DNA of 64,000 nucleotides. Origin: JACKFB01 sp041389525 (GTDB lineage Bacteria; Myxococcota_A; UBA9042; PHBI01; JACKFB01). Positions 26,929 to 37,192 of the stretch are shown in pieces. The notes under the pieces were generated by a model that saw only the letters and a list, made by a program, of their open reading frames with translations, was not told the DNA's origin and searched no databases. The number at the start of each line of letters is the position of its first letter. Position 1 is the first letter of the stretch. The translations under genes and the position numbers were made by a program. The stretch lies in NCBI GenBank assembly GCA_041389525.1, contig JAWKRR010000005.1:124001-188000 (forward strand), read 5' to 3'.

Positions 26929-28023
26929 TCAGAGCGACTTGGCGCAGCGGAACCCGACGTTGAACTTGGTGTCGTCGGTGTTCGCGTAGTTCAGGCGGTA
27001 GTCGCTGCGGAACTGGCAGCCGTTCTCCGCGTTGATCTGCACGTTGCCGCCGCGGATCATCGGCCCCAGCGGTCCGTCGGCCAGCTGCGCGGTCAGGGAC
27101 TCGAGCGAGACCGAGATGCCCGCCGGGTACTCGACGCAGAAGGGCGTGCTCAGCGCTGTGCCCTCGCAGATATAGAAGCAGGGCAGCGTGCCGGCGCCGC
27201 CGGGGTCCTGCACGCAGGCCGCGCAGGTCTTGCTGTCTTGCTTGCACTGAAGCTGCTCGTCGGCCGGCTTCGAGTCACAGTCCGCGCGCTGGATGCACGG
27301 CGGGGGCAGGTCGCTCGCGCAGGTCGTCACGCTCGGCGCGTACTGTGTGTCTACCCACTCCGAGGCGTTGCCGAACATGTGATTGATGCCCTGGCCGCCC
27401 TCCATCACGATGTCCTTGCCGGGCTGGTCGGTGCGGTCCATGAGCTGGTCGTTGCGGCACGCGCTCGACGTGAAATCGCTGCTGCGGCAGTCCGACAGCA
27501 CGTTGACGCCCTCGGCCGGGTAGACGCGGTTCTTGCCCTCGTCGGGGTTGCCCTTCGCGGCGCGCTCCCACTCGAACTCGGTGGGCAGTCGCTTGCCCAC
27601 GAACGCGCAGTAGTCCTTCGCCTGCTGCCAGGTGACGTTGACCACCGGGAACTGCTCGAAGCGAGCACGCCCGTAGTAGTCCTGCTGTTCGGTCGCGACC
27701 GCGTTGTCGAATGGCGGGTCACTGCACGCGCCGGCCGCCACGCAGTACTCGTACTGCAGGTTGGTGACCTCGTGCTTGTCGAGCGCGAAGGCCGCCAACG
27801 TGACCTGCGCCTGCGGGAAGAGCGCCGGCACGCGCGAGCTGGTGCAGGGGTCGACCTTGCCCTCGAGCACGCAGGGACCCGACTGCCCGAACATGTAGGT
27901 CAGGCCGCTCTTGATCTCGACCATCTCGGTGGGCTCGGGCGGGACGATGCCCTCCGCGCAGCCACTCAACGCCACAGCAGAGGCGCCACAGGCGAACATC
28001 GCGTTCAGAATCAGGCGTCGCAT
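26929..28023 (-). CDS. SUMF1/formylglycine-generating-enzyme-like lipoprotein
   Basis: About 364 residues. The signal peptide carries the lipobox LSGC. The fold is that of the FGE/SUMF1 family: DKHEVTNLQYEYC, FPVVNVTWQQAKDYCAFVGKR, LPTEFEWERAAKG, GNASEWVDTQYAP and the closing NVGFRCAKSL. Family members range from sulfatase-activating oxidases to non-catalytic ligand-binding domains. In myxobacteria exported copies frequently sit beside Ser/Thr kinases, as here. An insertion with several cysteines (about 230-290) is unusual. The copper-site cysteine pair of true FGE is not evident, so catalysis is doubtful. ATG 28023 was chosen over GTG 28038 because AAGGG lies seven bases upstream. Confidence 0.8.
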   Translation of the reverse strand: MRRLILNAMFACGASAVALSGCAEGIVPPEPTEMVEIKSGLTYMFGQSGPCVLEGKVDPCTSSRVPALFPQAQVTLAAFALDKHEVTNLQYEYCVAAGACSDPPFDNAVATEQQDYYGRARFEQFPVVNVTWQQAKDYCAFVGKRLPTEFEWERAAKGNPDEGKNRVYPAEGVNVLSDCRSSDFTSSACRNDQLMDRTDQPGKDIVMEGGQGINHMFGNASEWVDTQYAPSVTTCASDLPPPCIQRADCDSKPADEQLQCKQDSKTCAACVQDPGGAGTLPCFYICEGTALSTPFCVEYPAGISVSLESLTAQLADGPLGPMIRGGNVQINAENGCQFRSDYRLNYANTDDTKFNVGFRCAKSL

Positions 28024-28041
28024 CGCATTACCCTTCACGGC

Positions 28042-29181
28042 TTAGAAATCCACGCGAGCGCCGGCGAATCCGCCGTTCGGATTCGCGCCGACCAGGGGGG
28101 TGAACACAGGCGTCGGCCCGCCATCGGACAGCTTGTCCTTGGGTTTGACCTTCTTGCCGCCGGCGTACTCCCAGATGACGAGCGCCAATCCGAGCGCTCC
28201 CAGGCCGCCGCCGAGGCCGTATCCGAGCTTCTCCCGGAACGCCCAATCATCGAACTCTTTGGTGCCGGCGAACTTCGTGTCCGCCTGCTTGGCCGACAGC
28301 ACACCGCCGACCGTCAGCGCCGCGCCCAAGGCCAGCGAGGTCCAGCCCAGCGGCCCCTTCGCAGTCTTCTGACGCTCGCGCAGGAAGAGCGTGCCGCGCA
28401 CCTTGTAGGACTCGTTCGCCACCACCGCGATCTCGGTCGAGTAGCTGTTGTAGTCCTCTTTGCTCATCGTGATCTGGTGGAGCCCCTCCTCGAGCTGAAT
28501 CTCCTCGCCGTAGGGCGTCAGGCCGATGTTGCGGCCGTCGATGAAGATCGTCGCGTCGCGGATGTTCGAGTCGATGTGCACGGTCCCGACCCGCCGGAAC
28601 TTCTCCATCTCGAAGACGAGCTGCAGCGGCTCGCCCGGGCGCACCACGACCTCGCGCTTGATGGGCGAAAAGCCAGCTAGATCCAGGTAGAACGTGTAGG
28701 TGCCCGCGTCCATCCGCGTCGAGTAGGGTGTCTGCCCCAGCAGCTTCGACGCGTCGTCGATGCGCACTTGGGCGCCGGACGGCTTCGAGTCGACCCGCAC
28801 CTCGACCTTTGCGCCCAGTCGGCACTTGGTGATGCTGTTGCGGACGTCGACCGAGTCGGGCGCCGGCGTACCGTTCTCGCCCAAGAACGCGTCGAGGTAC
28901 GCTTGGTAGTACTCGACGCAGTTCTGCGAGTCGGCCAAGCGCTCGTACGACTTCGCGATGTTGTAGAGCGTGGCGGACGCTGGGTAGAGTTCTTGGGACT
29001 TCTTGAAGTTCTCGATAGCCGCTGAGTACAGCTCGGCATCGAAGAGGCGCTGGGCCTCCATGTAGAAGTCCGCAGCTTTGCGCTTGGCCTCTTCGGTCGG
29101 CTCAGCGTAGGCGGGCGCTGTGTGCGCCACGGCCACCGCGAGGAAGGCGGCTAGGGCAACGAGGCGGAGAACGGTCGGCAT
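28042..29181 (-). CDS. exported TPR/PEGA-domain protein (paralogue-like)
   Basis: 379 residues. Signal peptide ending VAHTAPAYAE; TPR units (AAIENFKKSQELYPASATLY; NIAKSYERLADSQ); then two PEGA-like repeats (VEVRVDSKPSGAQVRID, VHIDSNIRDATIFIDGRN) closing in a hydrophobic stretch (LGWTSLALGAALTVGGVL) and GGFAGARVDF. The order TPR-PEGA-hydrophobic-GGFxxGARxxF repeats that of the protein at 19810-21015. It precedes the SUMF1 lipoprotein with an 18-base gap and probably forms an operon with it. ATG 29181 has GGGAG upstream. Role unknown. Confidence 0.8.
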   Translation of the reverse strand: MPTVLRLVALAAFLAVAVAHTAPAYAEPTEEAKRKAADFYMEAQRLFDAELYSAAIENFKKSQELYPASATLYNIAKSYERLADSQNCVEYYQAYLDAFLGENGTPAPDSVDVRNSITKCRLGAKVEVRVDSKPSGAQVRIDDASKLLGQTPYSTRMDAGTYTFYLDLAGFSPIKREVVVRPGEPLQLVFEMEKFRRVGTVHIDSNIRDATIFIDGRNIGLTPYGEEIQLEEGLHQITMSKEDYNSYSTEIAVVANESYKVRGTLFLRERQKTAKGPLGWTSLALGAALTVGGVLSAKQADTKFAGTKEFDDWAFREKLGYGLGGGLGALGLALVIWEYAGGKKVKPKDKLSDGGPTPVFTPLVGANPNGGFAGARVDF

Positions 29182-29319
29182 GAACGGCTCCCGCGAGGGT
29201 AGTGACGAGCCCGGACCTTAGTCGCAGGCCCAAGCCCTGTCAACGAATGCCGCGGCTCAGCCCTGCGTCGTTGCGCCATATTCCATCGGTGCAATCGAGG
29301 CGATCCGCGCGCCGCCGAA

Positions 29320-29787
29320 TCAGTCGGTCGCGCCGCTCTGGGCGCCGATGGCCAGCACCATAATGCCGCCGTCGAGCACGCGCCCGGCCTGGAAGAAAAG
29401 CCCGCCGTCCTTGACGTTCACGGTGGTCTTCAGCCCGTCCACGGTCAGATGGACGCGGACAAACCCCTTCGAGGCGCCGAGATAGCTCAGCTCGAGCTCT
29501 TTGCCGCCGGGGAGCGGCATCTTGCCGGTCGCGTCCTGGGCGATGGCAAGCGAGCGCGAGTCGAGCCGCTTGAAGCTCTTGTAGCCCGCAAACGACTTCT
29601 GCAAGTAGGTCTGAAGCTTGCCGAGCGCAGGGTCCGAGGCGCCCTCCGCCTTGCTGGCCTGGATGACCGTCACATCGAAGGTCGCCGTGCCGCCACCGTC
29701 AGCGCGCGCAGGCACGCCCACAGAGACGCCGAGCCCGCCGATGACCAGCGCTGCCCCAAGCACGAACGTCCGACGCGTGATGCCCAT
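29320..29787 (-). CDS. exported hypothetical protein of the ECF sigma operon
   Basis: 155 residues. The N-terminus TRRTFVLGAALVIGGLGVSV looks like a Tat or Sec signal. The mature part is a beta-rich domain with the pattern VIQASKAEGASDPALGKLQ then YLQKSFAGYKSFKRLDSRSL, a pattern I have seen in planctomycete and myxobacterial proteins near ECF sigma factors. No catalytic motif. ATG 29787 has GGAGG at good distance. It lies 19 bases after the anti-sigma gene. Confidence 0.7.
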   Translation of the reverse strand: MGITRRTFVLGAALVIGGLGVSVGVPARADGGGTATFDVTVIQASKAEGASDPALGKLQTYLQKSFAGYKSFKRLDSRSLAIAQDATGKMPLPGGKELELSYLGASKGFVRVHLTVDGLKTTVNVKDGGLFFQAGRVLDGGIMVLAIGAQSGATD

Positions 29788-29806
29788 GTCCAGATCCTCC
29801 AGAGGC

Positions 29807-30463
29807 CTACAGGCCCTTCTCAGGGGTGGTCGTAGCACCCTCGTCGACGATGTGCCACACGACCATCGGCGTGTCCGGGTCGTTCTGATGGTCGATGACC
29901 ACCTTGCCATCCGCAGCCTCGAAGTCTTCCACCGACGCGGCGTTGCGGCCAGCGACCACCTCGATCTCCATGTCACGGCGCGGGTGCGTCGTCGGCGCGG
30001 TCTGGCTGCCTGCGACCTGCTGGGTCGCCCCGGGGGTCACCGACGGGCCCTCTCCCTGCGTGAACATGACGCCAGCCACCACGGCGGCCACGGCGGCGGC
30101 CATCGCGAAGGCAGCCACGGGACGCTCAAAGCGGAAGATCTCGCCCATCCACGTCGAGAAGCGCTCGAAGGCGCCGGCCTGCGACGGGCTGGGAGTCGCC
30201 GCGGCGGCCGCCGGCGCCGAGCGGAGGGCGCCCTCGCCCTCCAAGCGCGCCATCACGCCGTCAAAGACGCCGCCCAGGTCGACGTCGGCCACGTCCGCCT
30301 CGAAGGCCTCGCGAGCCAGCGACCGCACCGCCGCGATCTCGGCCAGCTCGGCCACGCAGTCAGGGCAATCCGCCAGCGCAGCCTGCACTCGAGCGGCCTC
30401 GTCAGCCCCCAACTCGCCGTCGGCAAAGGGGAGCAGGACCTTCTGGACTTCCTGGCAGTTCAT
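29807..30463 (-). CDS. membrane anti-sigma factor with altered zinc motif
   Basis: About 218 residues. The N-terminal 45 residues follow the zf-HC2/ZAS pattern (MNCQEVQKVLLPFADGEL then ALADCPDC), followed by a linker, one membrane helix (AAFAMAAAVAAVVAGVMFT) and a periplasmic tail. Classical ZAS domains have H-x3-C-x2-C; here the histidine position is alanine (ALADCPDC), so zinc binding may use other ligands or be absent. It should bind and inhibit the sigma factor encoded 49 bases upstream. ATG 30463 was chosen because GAGG is eight bases before it; GTG 30472 adds three residues. Confidence 0.82.
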   Translation of the reverse strand: MNCQEVQKVLLPFADGELGADEAARVQAALADCPDCVAELAEIAAVRSLAREAFEADVADVDLGGVFDGVMARLEGEGALRSAPAAAAATPSPSQAGAFERFSTWMGEIFRFERPVAAFAMAAAVAAVVAGVMFTQGEGPSVTPGATQQVAGSQTAPTTHPRRDMEIEVVAGRNAASVEDFEAADGKVVIDHQNDPDTPMVVWHIVDEGATTTPEKGL

Positions 30464-30512
30464 GATGACCACCTCGATGATAGCAGAGCCTTGGGACCCT
30501 GTGCGCTACGGT

Positions 30513-31154
30513 TCATGACGACAGATACCCTTGAAGCGCCGACTGAAAGTTCTTCCGCGCGTGGAAGAGTCGGCTCATCACAGTGCCCTTTGGGATCTCG
30601 AGCACCTCGGACAGCTCCTCGTAGGAGAGGCCGTCCACTTCGCGCAGAATCAGGATTTCTCGGTGGGGTTCGCTCAGCGTCTCGAGGGCTTCGCCCATGT
30701 GCTCGCGGAGCTCTTGGCGTTGCAGGGCTTTCTGGGGCGAGTCGATGTGCATCGAGGCCAGGGTGGGGCCGTTGGTGAAGCGGTCGGTGCCGTGGGACAT
30801 CGCGTCGTCGTAGTCGACTTCGGCGGCCCGTTTGGCCTTGCGCTTCTTATCGATGCAGAGGTTCACAACGATCCTGTACATCCACGTGTAAAACGCGGAG
30901 TCGCCTTTGAAATTCGGCAGGTGTTTGTAGACTTTGACGAACGCGTCTTGGGTGACGTCCATCGCGGTGTCGGGGTTTCTGACGATGCCAAACGCGACGG
31001 CGTAGACTCGGCGCTGGTAGCGCTCGACCAGGACCCGGAAGGCCTTGTGGTCGCCTGCGACGATGCGTTCGACGAGCTCGCGATCATCTTCGTGACCCAA
31101 GATGTGTTTCTCCAACCATGGGCGCCCTGACGCAGCCCGCGGGTCGATATTCAC
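30513..31154 (-). CDS. ECF RNA polymerase sigma factor (RpoE-like)
   Basis: About 213 residues. Region 2 (FRVLVERYQRRVYAVAFGI, VTQDAFVKVYKHL, TWMYRIVVNLCID) and region 4 (LSEPHREILILREVDGLSY, IPKGTVMSRLFHARK) are complete. A partner membrane anti-sigma factor and an exported protein follow on the same strand. The start is uncertain: GTG 31154 is used, TTG 31115 (with AGGG upstream) would give the more usual 200-residue length, and an in-frame ATG at 31220 also exists. Release by an envelope signal through the anti-sigma factor is the expected control. Confidence 0.88.
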   Translation of the reverse strand: MNIDPRAASGRPWLEKHILGHEDDRELVERIVAGDHKAFRVLVERYQRRVYAVAFGIVRNPDTAMDVTQDAFVKVYKHLPNFKGDSAFYTWMYRIVVNLCIDKKRKAKRAAEVDYDDAMSHGTDRFTNGPTLASMHIDSPQKALQRQELREHMGEALETLSEPHREILILREVDGLSYEELSEVLEIPKGTVMSRLFHARKNFQSALQGYLSS

Positions 31155-31354
31155 TGGCTCGTAGTGTGCGCTGCAAAAATCGCGCGGCGGCTTTGAGAGC
31201 GGCGCCAACGCGAGGAACATCCCAGCACAGCGGCGACAGGGCGGCAACAGCGGCGGGCGCGGATGCGGGCCCGGATGAATGAAGCGGGCGGCTCCGCAGT
31301 TGACCCCGCGACGCGGCGCTCGGATCATGTCGCCTCCCCAGGCCCGAGAGCACG

Positions 31355-34300
31355 GTGAACCAGGACCCGATCGAGCGAATCAGCGAGTATCTGAGCGGCC
31401 TGCGGCGCCGGCTTGACGGGATCGGTGCGAGCGAAGCTGGCTGGGCGGCGTTGGCCTTCATCGGGACGGCCGTGATCGGCGGCGTGGCGCTCGCGGCGTT
31501 GCTGGGCGCGGGGCCCGGGCGTTGGGGCTGGTTGGTCATCGGGCTGGGGCTCGTGGCCGGTGGGGGCGCCGCGCTGTTGCTGTGGCGGCGACCGCGCGAC
31601 GGCCGCGCGAGCGACGAGGCCCTGGCGCGCTGGGTCGAGGCGCGGGTCGGCGGGCTGAACTCGGGGCTGATCACGTCGGTGCAGGCCAGCCAGGCGCTGC
31701 GGACCGGGGACGTGCGCGCGTGGCCTGGGTTCTCCGAGAGCTTGGCGCGGGCGACCGCGTCGGAGACGGCGCGGCGGCTCGAGACCGGGGACACGGACAG
31801 CCTCGTGGACACCTCCCGGCGTCGGCGGCTGATGCGCGCGGCGGCGTTGGTCTGCGTGTGCGGGCTGGCGGCCGTGGCGCTGAGTCCGGAGTTCTTCGCT
31901 GGCGGCGCGCGGGCGCTGGTGGCGGCTCCGCCTCAGGCGGCCGACCCGGGCGTGCAGGACGTGGAGGTCGCCGTCGGCGATCTGGCGCTGCACTTGGTGT
32001 ACCCGGCGTATCTGGACCTCCAGCCGCGCGACGTGGCGCGGTCCAGCGGCGACCTCAGCGCGGTGGCCGGCACCGAGGTGCGCTTCTCAGGGAAGGTGCT
32101 GACCCCGGCGGCGTCCGCGGTGATGGAGTTCGAGAGCGACCCCGAGTCGCGGTGGCCCGTCGAGCTGGAAGAGGGCGGGGTGGTTCGCGGGCTGTTCCGG
32201 GTGGGCAGCACCGACCGCTACCGCTTCCTTTTGACAGGTGCCGACGGGCTTATTTCGCGAGAGACGCGCTGGCGGACCATCGAGGCGCGGCCCGATCTGG
32301 CGCCGGATATTCGGCTCTTGCTGCCGGAGACGGACCTCGAGGTGCACCCCGACGAGGAGGTCTCCTTCCTTTATGAGGGGGTCGACGACCACGGGCTCGA
32401 GCGGATCGAGATGGTCGTGAGCCGGGACGGGGGCGAGCCGGAGCGGCGGCTCTTGCGGGCGGCGGCGGGCGAGCGCAGCGCGCGGGGCAACGAGGTGTTG
32501 GCGGTAAGCCAGCTCGCCCTCGAGCCCGGTGACGGCGTGGACGTGTGGTTTGAGGCCAGCGACCGGAACTCCGTGAGCGGGCCGGGGATTGGGAAGTCGG
32601 CGGTGCGGCGGCTGACGATGCACAGCCCGGAGGCCGAGCACGAGGAGCGCCTCGCCGACATGGAGCGGCTCATCGAGGAGCTGCTGGCGGGGCTGGCGGA
32701 GCGGCTCGAGAGCCCCATCGACGCGGAGAACACCCTGGAGGTGCCGAGCTATGTGGCGGCGCAGCAGGGGGTGTCGGCGGTCGTCGGGAAGGCGCTCGAG
32801 AGCTTTCGGATCCTCGTGGAGGCGATGGCGACCGACGTCCTGGCGGCCGAGGGGCTGCGCGAGTCGCTGGCGCAGGTCTTGGGGCGGCTGACGACCCACT
32901 ACGACCAGGAGGCGGCGCAGCTTCGGCAGGCGATCTCGGGCGAGGGGATGACGCGGCGGCCCGTGGAGCTGCTGGCGGTGCTGGTGGCGCTCAACGGCGA
33001 GGGGACGACCGAGCTCGAGAACGCCATCTGGACGATCAAGGAGGGGCTGGAACGGAGCCGGAAGGACCGCTTGCTCGAGAGCGGGCGGGACCTCTTGGAC
33101 GCCCAGGCCGACCTGATGAAGCTGCTGGAGCAGATGAAGGACGGGCCGAACGACGCCCTCACCAAGGACGCGGAGCGAAAGCTGGACCAGCTGATGAAGA
33201 AGCTGGCGGAGATGCAGAAGGATCTCGGGAAGTTGGGCGAGAAGAGCCCCTACGAGAACCAGAACATGCAGCAGGATCCTAGCGATACGCAGAAGGACAT
33301 GAACTCGATCAACGACCAGGCGGAGGAGATTCGGAAGCTCCTGCGCGAGGGGAAGATCGAGGAGGCGATGAAGAAGCTCGAGGAGCTGAACCGGCAGACC
33401 CAGGAGATGATGGCGGGGCTGCAGGAGGAGATGGGCGAAGGCAGCGGCATGACCGGGCCTGCGAAGAAGAAGATGCAGGAGCTCAACCAGAAGATGGCGG
33501 AGGTGGCCGACGGGCAGCGGGGCGTGCACGACGAGACCGACGCGCTCAAGAAGGCGATGGAGGAGCGTAGGCGCCAGGAGATGCAGGAGCGGCTCGACGA
33601 GGTGATGAAGGACGCGGCCGACAAGGCGGCGGCGCTGGAGAAGAAGCTGGCGGAGACGCCGGAGTCCGAGCTGCACGCGGCGGACAAGGAGGCGTTGCGG
33701 CAGCTGCGCCAGAAGGCGAGCGAGCTGAAGAAGTCGCTTGAGAATCGGGAGATCGAGTCGGCGAAGGACCAGGCGAAGAAAGTCGCGGGGCAGTGCAACG
33801 GGCTGGGTTCCGAGGTCGGCGAGAGCGAGTCGCGGGAGCTCAACGAGAAGCGGTCGGAGGCGTTGAAGGACGCGGTGGCGAAGCTCGGGCAGGGCGAGAA
33901 GCTCGCGGAGGGCATCGCGGAGGCGCTGGAGGCGCTCGAGCAAGAGATGAACGGGCCGCCGTCGGGTGGGGAAGGCGAGCAGTTGGGCAAGCTGGGGCAG
34001 CGACAGAGCGATCTCGAGCGGGCGGTCGAGGGGTTGCGCGAGCAGCTTCAGTCGATGGAGGGCGACGCGCCGGGCATTGGCGACGAGCTGGACCCGGCGC
34101 TGGAGGGGGCGGGGCAGTCGATGCGGCACGCGTCGGAGCAGCTGCAGAGCCACGAGCCGGGCGAGGCGGGGCGGCATCAGCGGGAGGCGCTGGACCGGCT
34201 CCAGCAGGCGCAGAAGACGCTGCAGCAGAAGATGAAGAGCCAGCCCGGGGGCCAGCAGGAGGGCGTCGGGATGGACGAGTCGCGTAAGAAGGTGGCGATC

Positions 34301-34426
34301 CCGGACGCGGAGGACCATCGCGCTCCGGAGGCGTTTCGGCAGGAGCTGCTGAAGGCCATGAAAGAGCGGGCGCCCGAGCGGTTCAAAGGGGCGATCGAGC
34401 GCTACTACGAGGAGCTGGTGAAGTGA
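31355..34426 (+). CDS. large DUF4175-like membrane protein with coiled-coil tail
   Basis: 1023 residues. Two N-terminal membrane helices (ALAFIGTAVIGGVALAALLG, WLVIGLGLVAGGGAALLLW) and a third near residue 165 (LVCVCGLAAVALSPEFF) anchor it. A beta-rich extracytoplasmic part (IRLLLPETDLEVHPDEEVSF) matches the DUF4175 type. From about residue 430 to the end it is almost wholly helical and charged (Glu/Lys/Gln-rich), clearly coiled coil. DUF4175 proteins accompany MoxR/DUF58/BatA genes. Start GTG 31355; a TGATG overlap couples it to the peptidase gene. Function unknown; a scaffold in the envelope is a reasonable inference. Confidence 0.8.
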   Translation: MNQDPIERISEYLSGLRRRLDGIGASEAGWAALAFIGTAVIGGVALAALLGAGPGRWGWLVIGLGLVAGGGAALLLWRRPRDGRASDEALARWVEARVGGLNSGLITSVQASQALRTGDVRAWPGFSESLARATASETARRLETGDTDSLVDTSRRRRLMRAAALVCVCGLAAVALSPEFFAGGARALVAAPPQAADPGVQDVEVAVGDLALHLVYPAYLDLQPRDVARSSGDLSAVAGTEVRFSGKVLTPAASAVMEFESDPESRWPVELEEGGVVRGLFRVGSTDRYRFLLTGADGLISRETRWRTIEARPDLAPDIRLLLPETDLEVHPDEEVSFLYEGVDDHGLERIEMVVSRDGGEPERRLLRAAAGERSARGNEVLAVSQLALEPGDGVDVWFEASDRNSVSGPGIGKSAVRRLTMHSPEAEHEERLADMERLIEELLAGLAERLESPIDAENTLEVPSYVAAQQGVSAVVGKALESFRILVEAMATDVLAAEGLRESLAQVLGRLTTHYDQEAAQLRQAISGEGMTRRPVELLAVLVALNGEGTTELENAIWTIKEGLERSRKDRLLESGRDLLDAQADLMKLLEQMKDGPNDALTKDAERKLDQLMKKLAEMQKDLGKLGEKSPYENQNMQQDPSDTQKDMNSINDQAEEIRKLLREGKIEEAMKKLEELNRQTQEMMAGLQEEMGEGSGMTGPAKKKMQELNQKMAEVADGQRGVHDETDALKKAMEERRRQEMQERLDEVMKDAADKAAALEKKLAETPESELHAADKEALRQLRQKASELKKSLENREIESAKDQAKKVAGQCNGLGSEVGESESRELNEKRSEALKDAVAKLGQGEKLAEGIAEALEALEQEMNGPPSGGEGEQLGKLGQRQSDLERAVEGLREQLQSMEGDAPGIGDELDPALEGAGQSMRHASEQLQSHEPGEAGRHQREALDRLQQAQKTLQQKMKSQPGGQQEGVGMDESRKKVAIPDAEDHRAPEAFRQELLKAMKERAPERFKGAIERYYEELVK

Positions 34427-35991
34427 TGGCGCGGCTGCGTTCGATAGGGGTGGCGGTCGCGCTGGTGCTGGGGACGGCGCTGCCGGCGTGGGCCGGGCTG
34501 GACGCGGAGCTGGAGGCGGCCGGGCAGGCGATCCGGGCGTGGGACCAGGCGGGCGCGGACGCGGCGGTGGCGCGGGCGGTGGCGTTGGCGCCGGCGGACC
34601 CGGCGACGCTGTTGGCGGCTGGGCACACCTCGCTGATGGGCGGCCGGTACGCGGACGCGGTGGAGCAGCTGCAGCAGGCGGTGCATCTGGGCGCGGGCGA
34701 GGGGGCTGAGCAGCTGCTGGCGCTGGCGAAGGCGACCGCGGACGAGATGCGCGAGTACGAGGAGACCCTGACGGCGTCGGGGCGCTTTCTGATTCGGCAC
34801 GCGCCTGGGGTCGACGCGGTCATGGTGCCCTACGCCGAGCAGGTGCTGGAGGCCGCGTGGACCGAGCTCACGCCGATCTTCGGGCACCAGCCGCCGACGC
34901 CGGTGCGCGTCGAGATTTACCCGCGGGTCGAGGTGCTGGGGGCGGTCAGCTCGCTGACGGTCGAGGAGATCAAGACCTCGGGGACCATCGCGCTGTGCAA
35001 GTACAACCGCCTGATGATCACGTCGCCGCGGGACCTCGTCTACGGCTACGGCTGGGCCGACACCCTTGCCCACGAGTTCATCCACCTGCTCATCACCCAG
35101 AAGAGCAAAAACACAGTCCCCATCTGGATACACGAGGGGTTGGCGAAGTACTTCGAGGGGTATTGGCGGCGCGGACACGTGGCGGCCCTGGACCGGCGCA
35201 GCGAGGACCTGCTGGCGCGGGCGCTGGCCGACGGGAAGCTCATCAGCTTCGCCGAGATGAGCCCGTCCATGGCGAAGCTACCCAGCCAGGAGGCCACCGC
35301 GACGGCCTTCGCCGAGGTGTTCACCGTCATCGAGTTTCTCAAGCGGCAGGCCGGGCCCAGCGTGGCGAGTCGCTTGGTGGCGGCCATGGGCGCGGGGCGC
35401 AGCGACCGCGACGCCGTGGCGGAGGTCGCGGGGCTGCCCTGGGCGCGATTCGAGCCGGCGTGGAAGGCCTACCTGCAGCAGGCGGGGCTGCGGCGCATGG
35501 ACGACATGTTCGACCAGCGCTTGCTCTTCAAGGGCCAGGACACTGAGGCGAGCGAGCTTGACACGCTCAAGGGCGAGACCGCGCGCAAGCACGTCTGGCT
35601 GGGCGACCGGATGCGGCTCATGGAGCGCTGGAAGGCGGCGGCCAAGGAGTACCAAAAGGCGTCGGTCGAGGTGGGGTCGGAGACGCCCTTCGTGCAGTCG
35701 AAGCTGGGCTACGCGCTGCTTCAGTTGGACCGGGTCGACGAGGCCATCGCCGAACTGGAGCGCCCGCTTTCGCTGTACCCGAGCTACATGCTACTACGCG
35801 TCTACCTTGGCGAGGCGTACCTGCGTAAGGGCAGCTACGAGCAGGCGCGCGAGCACTTGGAAGCCGCCATTCTCAACAACCCCTTCGACCCGGACGTGCA
35901 CGGGTACCTGGCGAAGGCGCTGAGCGGTCTCGGACGTGAGGCCGAGGCGGAGCGCGAGCGCAAGGCTCAGCAATTGGTAGGTCGGCGTTGA
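34426..35991 (+). CDS. exported TPR-containing gluzincin metallopeptidase
   Basis: 521 residues. A signal peptide (VAVALVLGTALPAWAG) is followed by TPR helices, then a peptidase MA-like domain with the zinc motif HEFIH (216-220) and the third ligand E237 in IHEGLAKYFE, a gluzincin arrangement. More TPR units fill the C-terminus (AIAELERPLSLYPSYMLLRV, EQAREHLEAAILNNPFDP). All catalytic residues are present, so it should be an active periplasmic protease. It overlaps the DUF4175-like gene as TGATG (GTG 34423 is also possible) and is followed by a 172-base gap before moxR. Confidence 0.85.
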   Translation: MARLRSIGVAVALVLGTALPAWAGLDAELEAAGQAIRAWDQAGADAAVARAVALAPADPATLLAAGHTSLMGGRYADAVEQLQQAVHLGAGEGAEQLLALAKATADEMREYEETLTASGRFLIRHAPGVDAVMVPYAEQVLEAAWTELTPIFGHQPPTPVRVEIYPRVEVLGAVSSLTVEEIKTSGTIALCKYNRLMITSPRDLVYGYGWADTLAHEFIHLLITQKSKNTVPIWIHEGLAKYFEGYWRRGHVAALDRRSEDLLARALADGKLISFAEMSPSMAKLPSQEATATAFAEVFTVIEFLKRQAGPSVASRLVAAMGAGRSDRDAVAEVAGLPWARFEPAWKAYLQQAGLRRMDDMFDQRLLFKGQDTEASELDTLKGETARKHVWLGDRMRLMERWKAAAKEYQKASVEVGSETPFVQSKLGYALLQLDRVDEAIAELERPLSLYPSYMLLRVYLGEAYLRKGSYEQAREHLEAAILNNPFDPDVHGYLAKALSGLGREAEAERERKAQQLVGRR

Positions 35992-36163
35992 GGGTTCGCA
36001 GCGTGATGACGTCGCTACCCATGCCTACGCGCCCCCATCCGCGCGCCCTCGCGGCGCCACGTCGCGCCGAGACAACTTACGATTCCGCGAACGCCGCGCC
36101 GGGGCAGCTCCCCGCGCGATTCAGGCGTCGCCCGACCGCCAGACACAGCCCTCAGGAGATTTG

Positions 36164-37188
<1,025 letters not shown>

Positions 37189-37192
<4 letters not shown>

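Noticed and set aside
32087..34318. 743-codon minus-strand frame opposite the DUF4175-like gene
   Set aside because: The product is almost all Leu, Arg, His and Gln, as expected from the complement of a Glu/Lys-rich coiled coil; the plus-strand frame has real domains.
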